NCBI GenBank assembly: GCA_017537495.1
Contig: JAFYKS010000331.1
Span: 1 to 5,566, forward strand
Reading direction: 5' to 3'
Length of the DNA: 5,566 nt
Source of the DNA: Bacillota bacterium
GTDB lineage: Bacteria; Bacillota; Clostridia; Peptostreptococcales; Anaerovoracaceae
The notes under the pieces were generated by a model. The model ran no database searches. It was not told the DNA's origin and was given only the letters and a program-made list of their open reading frames with translations. The translations under genes and the position numbers were made by a program. This document shows, piece by piece, positions 1-5,156 of this stretch (position 1 is its first letter; every line of letters starts with the position of its first letter).

Positions 1-96
1 CATGCTACCAGGGATGAGTTTCCGGAAGAAATCGCAGGTTTTGTGAAGCTGAAAGACCGCAAATACGGCTCCCAGACCTTCAGCATTTACGGCTAA
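1..96 (+). CDS. rsmD: RsmD-type 16S rRNA (guanine-N2) methyltransferase, C-terminal end only
   Basis: This is an open frame entering from the left edge, with 31 residues visible before the TAA at 94-96. The tail contains EFPEEIAGFVKLKDRKYG and ends SQTFSIYG. This fits the C-terminus of RsmD proteins, which typically end in a lysine/arginine-rich stretch, then KYG and a short beta strand close to the stop. RsmD methylates G966 of 16S rRNA (E. coli numbering) during 30S assembly, using S-adenosylmethionine. Position supports the call: rsmD (ylbH in Bacillus) is very commonly the gene directly before coaD. The catalytic domain and the NPPY motif lie outside the window, so identity rests on a short tail plus synteny. 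No T-run terminator follows, only a short inverted repeat inside the coaD promoter. Confidence 0.7.
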   Translation, partial: HATRDEFPEEIAGFVKLKDRKYGSQTFSIYG

Positions 97-99
97 CAG

Positions 100-128
100 T
101 TGATTCTGCCCGCAGAATGTGATAAAAT
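100..128 (+). promoter_or_regulatory. Putative housekeeping sigma promoter for coaD
   Basis: A TTGATT -35 at 100-105 is separated by 17 bases from a TAAAAT -10 at 123-128. A TGA directly before the -10 gives the extended TGn motif. It lies in the 69-base gap between rsmD and coaD, and transcription would start near 135, about 30 bases before the coaD start. A 16-bp inverted repeat fills most of the -35/-10 spacer. The match and the context are good, but this is inferred from motifs only. Confidence 0.55.
103..118. repeat. Perfect 7+2+7 inverted repeat inside the coaD promoter
   Basis: ATTCTGC (103-109) and GCAGAAT (112-118) are exact reverse complements around CC. The repeat overlaps the end of the putative -35 and fills the spacer up to the extended -10, which is where a repressor operator would sit. 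It could instead form a 6-bp RNA hairpin with a 4-base loop at the end of the rsmD message. No T-run follows, so it is a poor intrinsic terminator. Confidence 0.5.
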
Positions 129-165
129 ATATTGAAATATTTGTAAAAACGAAGAAAGCACAGGT

Positions 166-657
166 ATGGAATCAATGGCAACCAAAGCTCTGTATGCAGG
201 ATCTTTCGATCCGATGACCATGGGCCATCTGGATATTATTGAAAGAGCTGCCAACATATTTGATGAAGTTGTAGTAGGCGTTGTGGTTAATCTGGAAAAG
301 AAGACCATGTTTACATTTGAAGAACGAATGGAAATGATTGCGGAAGCAACCGCACATCTTCCAAATGTAACTGTGTCCCAGTGCAGAGGTCTTCTGGCTG
401 ATTATGTGAACAACAACGGTTTTAATGTAGTAGTTCGCGGACTTCGCTGTATGAGTGATTTTGACAGTGAACAGTCTATGGCACATCTTCATGAGCACTT
501 ATATAATGATAAAATTGAAACGGTATTTCTCATGGCAGACGCGAAATATTCCTTCGTAAGTTCTACCATGGCCAAGCAGGTTATTTCTCTGGGTGGAAAC
601 GGAGAAATGCTGGTACCTGAAAATGTACTGAAGAGAATGAAAGGGAGAGCGTACTGA
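166..657 (+). CDS. coaD: Phosphopantetheine adenylyltransferase CoaD
   Basis: CoaD transfers AMP from ATP to 4'-phosphopantetheine, giving dephospho-CoA and pyrophosphate. This is the penultimate step of CoA synthesis in the cytoplasm. The 163-residue product carries the family signatures. YAGSFDPMTMGH near the N-terminus holds the (T/H)xGH nucleotidyltransferase motif as TMGH. VVRGLRCMSDF matches the conserved RGLR substrate-binding loop. FLMADAKYSFVSSTMAKQV followed by GGNGEMLVP matches the C-terminal signature with its double serine. The usual YPG before SFDP is YAG here, a mild variation. Length matches the family (about 160). ATG at 166 and ATG at 175 are both possible. The one at 175 gives MATKALYAGSFDP, closer to typical N-termini, and neither has a strong ribosome site (weak GAAGAAAG at 151-158, AGGT at 162-165). 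The next gene starts 1 base after the stop, so the two are probably co-transcribed. Confidence 0.96.
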   Translation: MESMATKALYAGSFDPMTMGHLDIIERAANIFDEVVVGVVVNLEKKTMFTFEERMEMIAEATAHLPNVTVSQCRGLLADYVNNNGFNVVVRGLRCMSDFDSEQSMAHLHEHLYNDKIETVFLMADAKYSFVSSTMAKQVISLGGNGEMLVPENVLKRMKGRAY

Positions 658-658
658 T

Positions 659-1207
659 ATGGAAGACAATATGAAAGTATTAGAACTGCTGGAAGAAATT
701 GAAGATCTGGTTGATGAGGCTCCTGGTCTGCCTTTGACCGGTAAAATCATGCTGGACGCTGAAGAAGTATTTCAGCTGGTAAGAGAAATCCGTCTGGCTC
801 TGCCGGATGATATTCAGCAGGCAAAGTGGATCCGTGATGAACGTGACCGTATTCTGGCAGAAGCAAAGTCCGAATATGAACGCATTATCAAGGAAGCTAA
901 GAAGCAGGCTGATTATCTGGTAGAAACTGATGATATTACTCTGCGTGCAACCAAGCTGGGCGAACAGATCCGTCAGGATGCAGAAACCCATGCCAAGGTA
1001 ATGAAGATGCGTACTTACGACTATGTAGATAAGATGCTCTTCGATATGCAGGGCAAGATGGACGAACTTCACATGAAGTATTTCGGTGAAATGTACACCA
1101 ATCTGGAAAAGACTTTCGAATCCATTAATGGTGTACTGGCTGAAAACCGTGAAGAAATGAAGCGTCTGGCTTATAAGACTCAGAACGAAGCAGAAGAACA
1201 GCAGTAA
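659..1207 (+). CDS. Soluble coiled-coil protein, 'ATPase' / ATP synthase subunit B-like, function unknown
   Basis: The product is 182 residues, highly charged and rich in Glu, Lys and Gln, with no membrane segment or signal peptide. Residues 1-20 are an acidic helix (VLELLEEIEDLV). A short PGLPLTGKIMLDAEE segment follows, then a conserved-looking REIRLALPDDIQQAKWIRDERDRIL stretch. A long coiled coil (about residues 60-180) has AEAKSEYERIIKEAKKQAD repeats like the stalk helices of ATP synthase subunit B or V-ATPase subunits E/H. From memory, Clostridia often carry such a gene just after coaD, annotated only as 'ATPase'. Lack of a transmembrane anchor and of other ATP synthase genes argues against a real rotary-ATPase role. 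A scaffold or DivIVA-like structural role is possible but unproven. AAGGGAGAG at 641-649, inside the end of coaD, is a good ribosome site for ATG 659; ATG 671 is an alternative start. The stop codon lies in the left arm of the long palindrome at 1198-1361. Confidence 0.85.
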   Translation: MEDNMKVLELLEEIEDLVDEAPGLPLTGKIMLDAEEVFQLVREIRLALPDDIQQAKWIRDERDRILAEAKSEYERIIKEAKKQADYLVETDDITLRATKLGEQIRQDAETHAKVMKMRTYDYVDKMLFDMQGKMDELHMKYFGEMYTNLEKTFESINGVLAENREEMKRLAYKTQNEAEEQQ

Positions 1208-1361
1208 TTCCTGCTTTGTCCTCGCGTTGGGAAACAATATACAATGAACTCAAAGGCTTTTGGGAGTTTCACGAAAGAGCATAAAACTCCATCAAAAGCC
1301 TTTTTTTGTTGCCTTGTATTGTTTCAGACAACACTGCGGAATCAGCAGGAATTACTGCTGT
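1198..1361. repeat. 164-bp imperfect palindrome spanning gene end, terminator and ylbJ upstream region
   Basis: The outermost 18 bases at 1198-1215 (acagcagtaattcctgct) are the exact reverse complement of 1344-1361. Moving inward, further blocks match with small gaps. GTTG (1226-1229) pairs with CAAC (1329-1332). GAAACAATATACAA (1231-1244) pairs with TTGTATTGTTTC (1314-1325), missing two bases. AAAGGCTTTTG pairs with CAAAAGCCTTT, and GGAGTTT pairs with AAACTCC. The arms therefore behave as two diverged inverted copies of a segment of about 75 bases around a 14-base loop. The left arm includes the last three codons of the coiled-coil gene. The apex is a working-looking intrinsic terminator. 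I see no target-site duplication at the ends. Confidence 0.8.
1252..1307 (+). terminator. Strong intrinsic terminator after the coaD/coiled-coil gene pair
   Basis: AAAGGCTTTTG (1252-1262) pairs with CAAAAGCCTTT (1293-1303). After a 2-base bulge, GGAGTTT (1263-1269) pairs with AAACTCC (1284-1290). The loop is 14 bases. The right arm runs straight into TTTTTTT (1301-1307). It lies 44 bases after the upstream stop and should separate the coaD transcript from ylbJ. Confidence 0.85.
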
Positions 1362-1382
1362 CCCATCTACATATATTCAAAT

Positions 1383-2285
1383 ATGAATATGAGTGTAAAT
1401 AAGAAAAACAAGTTAATAGTATTCGCTGCGGTACTGTTTACGGTAACAATGGTGTGTTTTCCGCAGGTGACAGAAGTTGGGTCGAAGTCTGCCATCATCA
1501 TCTGGGCGAATTCCATCGTTCCGGTTTTGCTGCCGTTTTTTATCTTCTCTGACTTTATCAAACGGACGGGGAATCTGGAAAAACTGCCGCCGCGTGTGTA
1601 TCCGTTTCTGGTGGCTTTTCTGTCCGGGTACCCTATGGGGGCGAAAGTAACTTCTGACCTTGTGACTGAGCGGAGTTTGAGTGCAGAAACAGGAAGACAT
1701 GTACTCAGTTACAGCCTGGTGACAGGCCCCGCGTTTATTATGGGAACTGTCGGCGGTTTCCTGGGAAATACGGAAGCTGCCGCTGTGGCAGCATTTGCAC
1801 ATTACGGCGGTGCTTTAATGAACGGTATGCTCTGGAAGCAGGGGGATGACAGAATCAACGGGATTTCAAAACACGCTGCACGCAAGGGAAGTCTGCTGGA
1901 TGGTTTCAGCGGTTCCATCTTGGCTGGGTTCAAAGCCATGGCAATTATCCTGGCATACCTGATGTTTTTTATGATTGGAATAAATCTGATGGAGGAAGCA
2001 GGGCTGTTTCTTCTGATTGGAAATGAAACGGCAGTTTCCGTGCTGAAGGGAATGCTGGAAATGACAGCAGGTTCCAGCATGGTAGGTGCCTGTAATATAT
2101 CGCTTCCGTTGAAGACGGTTCTGATTTCGTTCCTTGTATCCTTTGGAGGTCTGTCCGTGATAGGACATTCGGCTTCCATGGCAGGAGGAAGCGGTATTGG
2201 TATTGCCGATATTATTAAAATCAAGATAACCCACGGACTCCTTGCCGGAATTCTTGCTGTTATTTTAAGCTGGTTCATGCTATAA
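1383..2285 (+). CDS. ylbJ: YlbJ/SpoVV-type integral membrane protein (nucleoside-recognition/gate domain)
   Basis: The product is hydrophobic, about 300 residues, with several membrane segments. The first (about residues 10-27) is LIVFAAVLFTVTMVCFP. It is followed by IIIWANSIVPVLLPFFIFSDFI, FLVAFLSGYPMGAKVTSDLV, YSLVTGPAFIMGTVGGFLG and further helices to a hydrophobic C-terminus. The SGYPMGAK and TGPAFIMGTVG segments match YlbJ proteins of the Gate/nucleoside-recognition family. In B. subtilis, YlbJ (SpoVV) is a mother-cell sporulation protein needed to move dipicolinic acid into the forespore. The synteny (ylbI to ylbJ to ylbM) supports the call. The product is shorter than the Bacillus protein (about 400). 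The frame stays open upstream to a TTG at 1260, but that stretch lies in the terminator stem and encodes non-membrane, Cys-rich sequence. I therefore chose ATG 1383; ATG 1389 is as good. No Shine-Dalgarno sequence precedes either. The dipicolinate role here is inference. Confidence 0.87.
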   Translation: MNMSVNKKNKLIVFAAVLFTVTMVCFPQVTEVGSKSAIIIWANSIVPVLLPFFIFSDFIKRTGNLEKLPPRVYPFLVAFLSGYPMGAKVTSDLVTERSLSAETGRHVLSYSLVTGPAFIMGTVGGFLGNTEAAAVAAFAHYGGALMNGMLWKQGDDRINGISKHAARKGSLLDGFSGSILAGFKAMAIILAYLMFFMIGINLMEEAGLFLLIGNETAVSVLKGMLEMTAGSSMVGACNISLPLKTVLISFLVSFGGLSVIGHSASMAGGSGIGIADIIKIKITHGLLAGILAVILSWFML

Positions 2286-2286
2286 T
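2278..2286 (+). promoter_or_regulatory. Putative extended -10 promoter for tmcAL
   Basis: TGCTATAAT at 2278-2286 is a perfect extended -10 element, lying across the last codons and stop of ylbJ. No good -35 is correctly placed: TTGCTG at 2254-2259 would need a 21-base spacer. Extended -10 promoters can work without a -35. Transcription would begin near 2293, giving a leader of about 23 bases that contains the GGGGAG ribosome site. Confidence 0.45.
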
Positions 2287-2315
2287 ATAATGTATTTAAT
2301 TTTGGGGAGAATTTC

Positions 2316-3509
2316 ATGGAAAAGATGAAAAGTGCAGGAATTATAGCTGAATATAATCCATTCCATAACGGCCATCAATATCATGTGGAAGAAACACGGA
2401 AACAGACGGGTGCTGATGTGATTATTGCTGTCATGAGCGGGAATTTTACCCAGCGCGGTGAGATGGCAATCGCTGATAAGTGGACCAGAGCTGAACTTGC
2501 CGTTGGCGGCGGTGTGGATCTGGTGTTGGAACTGCCGACGGTGGCTGCATGCAATCATGCGGCTGTTTTTGCGCAGTCAGGTGTCAATATCCTGCAAAAT
2601 CTCGGTGCTGACTTTATTTCATTCGGCAGTGAATGCGGCTCTCTGGAACTTCTGCAGTCCGTTGCAGACAAGCTGAAAGATAACAATTCTGTTCTGGAAG
2701 CTTCCATGGAAAAGAGTCTGAAGGAAGGTCTCAGCTGGCCGAGGGCACGTCAGGAAGCCATGAAGGAATTTCTTACAGAGGAAGAAACTTCTGTGCTGGC
2801 AGAACCGAATAATATTCTGGCACTGGAGTATCTGAAATATATGGACAGTGCACGTCCTGCAACTGTCAGAAGAGAGGGGACAGGCTATCATGAAATGGAG
2901 GCCAGGGGAAAGTTTGCATCTGCAAGCTTTATCCGGCAGCAGATAACGGCCGGAGAAGATGTTTCGTCTCTGATGCCTCAGATTTTGCCGGAAACCTGTA
3001 CTGACACCAACGGAAAGGATGATGTGCTGTTCCGACTTGCTGTTCAGAAAATTCTGACCATGACTTCAGAGAAACTGGATGCAGTCAGTGCAGGAGATGC
3101 AGGTCTTGGAAACAATGCCAAAAAGATAATCAGAAACTGCAGAAGCCTGGATGAACTGGCGGAAAAACTCAAGTCCAAACGGTATACAAGAACCAGAGTA
3201 CAGCGATTTATCATGCAGATTTTGCTGGGAATTACCAGGGATGATGTAAATCAGAGAAAGGACTATGTCCGTGTACTGGCCGCAAACGAAAAGGGCAGCA
3301 GATACCTGAAGCAGGTGAAGAAAGCGGAAATCTGCAAGCTACCGATTATCACCAATATAAATAAAGATCTGCAGCATGCACCGGAAATCCAGGATACCAT
3401 CGAAAAGGATATCCTTGCGTCTGATATCTGGAATCTGGCAGCAGGGCGGGACTTATACAAATACAGTGATTTTGTCGAATGTGTACGAATTTTTCGGCAA
3501 ACCCCTTGA
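2316..3509 (+). CDS. tmcAL: tRNA(Met) cytidine acetate ligase TmcAL (YlbM)
   Basis: TmcAL makes N4-acetylcytidine at the wobble position (C34) of elongator tRNA-Met. It uses acetate and ATP through an acetyl-adenylate, unlike the acetyl-CoA-dependent TmcA of E. coli. The 397-residue product opens with GIIAEYNPFHNGHQYH, with the HxGH nucleotidyltransferase motif at residues 17-20. It continues with SGNFTQRGEMAIADKWTRA (41-59), LVLELP (69-74), FGSECGSLE (103-111), PNNILALEYLKYM (164-176) and a RREGTGYHE...SASFIRQQI block (185-210), all typical of this family. Length matches the usual about 400. ATG 2316 has GGGGAG at 2304-2309, 6 bases upstream; an internal ATG at 2325 is less well spaced. The gene starts 30 bases after ylbJ and is followed by the ackA promoter, whose -35 overlaps its stop codon. 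No terminator is seen between tmcAL and ackA. Confidence 0.95.
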   Translation: MEKMKSAGIIAEYNPFHNGHQYHVEETRKQTGADVIIAVMSGNFTQRGEMAIADKWTRAELAVGGGVDLVLELPTVAACNHAAVFAQSGVNILQNLGADFISFGSECGSLELLQSVADKLKDNNSVLEASMEKSLKEGLSWPRARQEAMKEFLTEEETSVLAEPNNILALEYLKYMDSARPATVRREGTGYHEMEARGKFASASFIRQQITAGEDVSSLMPQILPETCTDTNGKDDVLFRLAVQKILTMTSEKLDAVSAGDAGLGNNAKKIIRNCRSLDELAEKLKSKRYTRTRVQRFIMQILLGITRDDVNQRKDYVRVLAANEKGSRYLKQVKKAEICKLPIITNINKDLQHAPEIQDTIEKDILASDIWNLAAGRDLYKYSDFVECVRIFRQTP

Positions 3510-3534
3510 AAAAGCAAATTGGCAAGTGTATAAT
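3506..3534 (+). promoter_or_regulatory. Near-consensus sigma-A promoter for ackA
   Basis: TTGAAA (3506-3511) lies exactly 17 bases from a perfect TATAAT (3529-3534). The -35 overlaps the tmcAL stop codon (TGA 3507-3509). Predicted transcription starts near 3541, leaving an AT-rich leader of about 55 bases with GGAGG at 3582-3586 before the ackA ATG. The AGTGTATA block at the -10 is shared with the rpmF promoter. Promoter strength fits the strong codon bias of ackA. Confidence 0.8.
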
Positions 3535-3596
3535 AAATAAGGTTAAATTTAGTTAATCCAATTTTTCTAATATTTTTATATGGAGGATACATTATA

Positions 3597-4799
3597 ATGA
3601 AAGTTTTAGTAATTAACTGCGGCAGCTCTTCCTTAAAGTATCAGGTTCTGGACATGACCAACGAATCCTTACTGGCTAAGGGTCTGGTTGAAAGAATCGG
3701 CATGGAAGGTTCTGTAATCACTCACGAAAAGACTGGTATGGACAAGTATAAGCTGGTTACTCCAATGGAAGACCACAAGGATGCAATCGCTCAGGTTCTG
3801 ATGGCAATTCAGGATGCTGACCACGGCGTTGTAACCTCCATGGACGAAATCGGTGCAGTAGGTCACAGAGTAGTTCACGCTGGTGAAAAGTATGCTGATT
3901 CCGTTCTGATCACTGAAGAAGTAATCAAGGCTCTGGAAGAATGCGTAGAACTGGCTCCTCTGCACAACCCACCTAACTTACTGGGTATCGCAGCTTGCAA
4001 GGAACTGATGCCAACTACTCCAATGGTAGGTGTATTTGATACTGCTTTCCATCAGACTATGCCTGCTGAATCCTATCTGTACGCTCTGCCTTACGAATAC
4101 TACACTAAGTACGGCGTAAGAAGATACGGCTTCCACGGTACTTCCCACAAGTACGTATCCCAGAGAGCAGCTGACATGCTGAACGTAAACATCAACGATC
4201 TGAAGATCATCACCTGCCACCTGGGTAACGGTGCATCCGTATCCGCAATCAAGGGCGGTAAGTGTATCGATACTTCCATGGGCTTCACTCCACTGGAAGG
4301 TCTGGTAATGGGTACTCGTTCCGGCGACATCGACCCTGCTATCGTAAACTTCATCGCTAAGAAGGAAGGCCTGTCCCACGAAGAAGCTGACAACGTTCTG
4401 AACAAGAAGTCCGGCGTTCTGGGTATTTCCGGCGTTTCTTCCGACTTCAGAGATATCGAAGCAGCTCTGGAAGACGGTAACGAAAGAGCAGCTCTGGCAC
4501 TGAAGGTATTCGCTCACAAGGTAAGATTCTACATCGGTGCTTACATTGCTGAAATGAACGGCGTAGACGCTATCGTATTCACTGCAGGCGTTGGTGAAAA
4601 CGACATCTACATGAGAGAAGTAATCTGTCAGGAACTGGGCAACCTGGGCATCAAGCTGGACGTTGTTAAGAACAAGGTAAGAGGTAAGGAAACTGTTATC
4701 TCCACTGAAGATGCAAGAGTTAAGCTGCTGCTGATCCCTACTAACGAAGAACTGATGATTGCAAGAGATACTCTGAATATCGTTTCTAAGTTAAAATAA
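3597..4799 (+). CDS. ackA: Acetate kinase
   Basis: AckA interconverts acetate plus ATP with acetyl phosphate plus ADP. In fermenting anaerobes it normally runs toward ATP and acetate. The 400-residue product is full length and all catalytic residues known from the Methanosarcina enzyme fall at the same numbers: Asn7 in NCGSSSLK, Arg91 in GHRVVHAGE, His123, Asp148 in [11 protein letters not shown], His180 in GFHGTSHK, Arg241 in [10 protein letters not shown] and Glu384 in [10 protein letters not shown]. The phosphate-binding loops HLGNGAS (208-214) and FTAGVGEND (328-336) are intact. Ala95 replaces a glycine common after HRVVH; it is not catalytic. GGAGG at 3582-3586 is 10 bases before the ATG. 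Lysine is almost always AAG and leucine mostly CTG except at the gene ends, unlike tmcAL, which suggests high expression. The usual partner pta is not in this window. Confidence 0.98.
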   Translation: MKVLVINCGSSSLKYQVLDMTNESLLAKGLVERIGMEGSVITHEKTGMDKYKLVTPMEDHKDAIAQVLMAIQDADHGVVTSMDEIGAVGHRVVHAGEKYADSVLITEEVIKALEECVELAPLHNPPNLLGIAACKELMPTTPMVGVFDTAFHQTMPAESYLYALPYEYYTKYGVRRYGFHGTSHKYVSQRAADMLNVNINDLKIITCHLGNGASVSAIKGGKCIDTSMGFTPLEGLVMGTRSGDIDPAIVNFIAKKEGLSHEEADNVLNKKSGVLGISGVSSDFRDIEAALEDGNERAALALKVFAHKVRFYIGAYIAEMNGVDAIVFTAGVGENDIYMREVICQELGNLGIKLDVVKNKVRGKETVISTEDARVKLLLIPTNEELMIARDTLNIVSKLK

Positions 4800-4802
4800 T
4801 TG

Positions 4803-4831
4803 TTGACAAATAGTGATCTTTAGTGTATACT
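4803..4831 (+). promoter_or_regulatory. Near-consensus sigma-A promoter for rpmF
   Basis: A perfect TTGACA -35 (4803-4808) starts 3 bases after the ackA stop. A 17-base spacer leads to TATACT (4826-4831). Transcription would start near 4838, giving a leader of about 65 bases. That leader holds a GACGTTT direct repeat and a hairpin just before the ribosome site. There is no terminator between ackA and this promoter, so read-through from ackA could also contribute. Confidence 0.8.
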
Positions 4832-4863
4832 TAAATAGTTGACGTTTGAATATGACGTTTCGA

Positions 4864-4885
4864 CGAAATCATATAAAGATTTTCG
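4864..4885 (+). promoter_or_regulatory. Small hairpin in the rpmF leader next to the ribosome site
   Basis: CGAAATC (4864-4870) can pair with GATTTTCG (4878-4885), with one bulged T and the loop ATATAAA. It ends 3 bases before the strong ribosome site AAGGAGGTG (4889-4897). It is therefore placed to influence translation or mRNA stability. The arms resemble the CGAAATC/GATTTCG hairpin at 5167-5182. Its function is unknown. Confidence 0.4.
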
Positions 4886-4903
4886 ATCAAGGAGGTGTTA
4901 ACT

Positions 4904-5083
4904 ATGGTAGTACCTAAGAGAAAAACTTCTAAGGCTAGAAGAGACAAGAGAAGATCCGCTAACATGAAGATGACAGCACCAGGCTTATCCGTATGCCCAC
5001 AGTGCCACGAACCTAAGCTCCCTCACAGAGTTTGCCCTAACTGCAACTACTATGATGGCAAGGAAGTCGTAGCTGAAGCTTAA
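4904..5083 (+). CDS. rpmF: Large ribosomal subunit protein bL32
   Basis: This is a small basic protein of the 50S subunit, 59 residues, full length for the family. The N-terminus [17 protein letters not shown] matches the nearly invariant [16 protein letters not shown] of bL32, with Val in place of Ala at residue 2. The C-terminal half is a zinc ribbon with CPQC at 31-34 and CPNC at 44-47, separated by the typical KLPHRV stretch, so this is the zinc-binding (C+) form. The frame is open from a GTG at 4895, but that codon lies inside the ribosome site AAGGAGGTG (4889-4897). ATG 4904 is therefore the start. rpmF usually follows yceD/DUF177 in bacteria. Here it follows ackA directly, with only 104 bases between, too little for a DUF177 gene. 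It has its own promoter and terminator. Confidence 0.97.
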   Translation: MVVPKRKTSKARRDKRRSANMKMTAPGLSVCPQCHEPKLPHRVCPNCNYYDGKEVVAEA

Positions 5084-5086
5084 TCT

Positions 5087-5120
5087 TTCAAAAGATATAA
5101 ATAGTTGATCAACTTTTGAA
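5087..5120. repeat. Nested palindromes after rpmF
   Basis: AGTTGATCAACT at 5103-5114 is a perfect 12-bp palindrome. TTCAAAAG (5087-5094) is the exact reverse complement of CTTTTGAA (5113-5120). The two pairings share bases 5113-5114. The outer arm also overlaps the first bases of the terminator stem (from 5118), so the alternatives compete. This could be a protein-binding site or an RNA fold around the rpmF terminator; nothing in the sequence says which. Confidence 0.5.
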
Positions 5121-5156
5121 CGGCAGAATGTACAGTCTGCCGTTCTTCTTGTTTTT
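5118..5156 (+). terminator. Intrinsic terminator of rpmF
   Basis: GAACGGCAGA (5118-5127) and TCTGCCGTTC (5136-5145) form a perfect 10-bp stem with an 8-base loop. It is followed by the T-rich TTCTTGTTTTT (5146-5156). It lies 34 bases after the rpmF stop. The T-tract is interrupted by C and G, so some read-through into the structured region downstream is plausible. Confidence 0.85.

Noticed and set aside
680..1237. 185-codon open frame on the minus strand opposite the coiled-coil gene
   Set aside because: The composition (Phe, Leu, Ile-rich) is the expected antisense of Glu/Lys-rich coding sequence. It has no ribosome site or family resemblance.
1260..1382. N-terminal extension of ylbJ from TTG 1260
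   Set aside because: It begins inside the terminator stem, encodes a Cys- and basic-rich stretch unlike YlbJ N-termini, and the membrane segments begin properly after ATG 1383/1389.
2254..2286. Classical -35/-10 promoter for tmcAL using TTGCTG at 2254
   Set aside because: The spacer to TATAAT would be 21 bases. Only the extended -10 is supportable.
3978..4517. 179-codon open frame on the minus strand within ackA
   Set aside because: It is a shadow of a highly codon-biased gene. ackA is complete, with all catalytic residues, on the other strand.
4895..4903. GTG start for rpmF adding three residues
   Set aside because: The GTG is part of the AAGGAGGTG ribosome site. ATG 4904 gives the expected VPKRK start.
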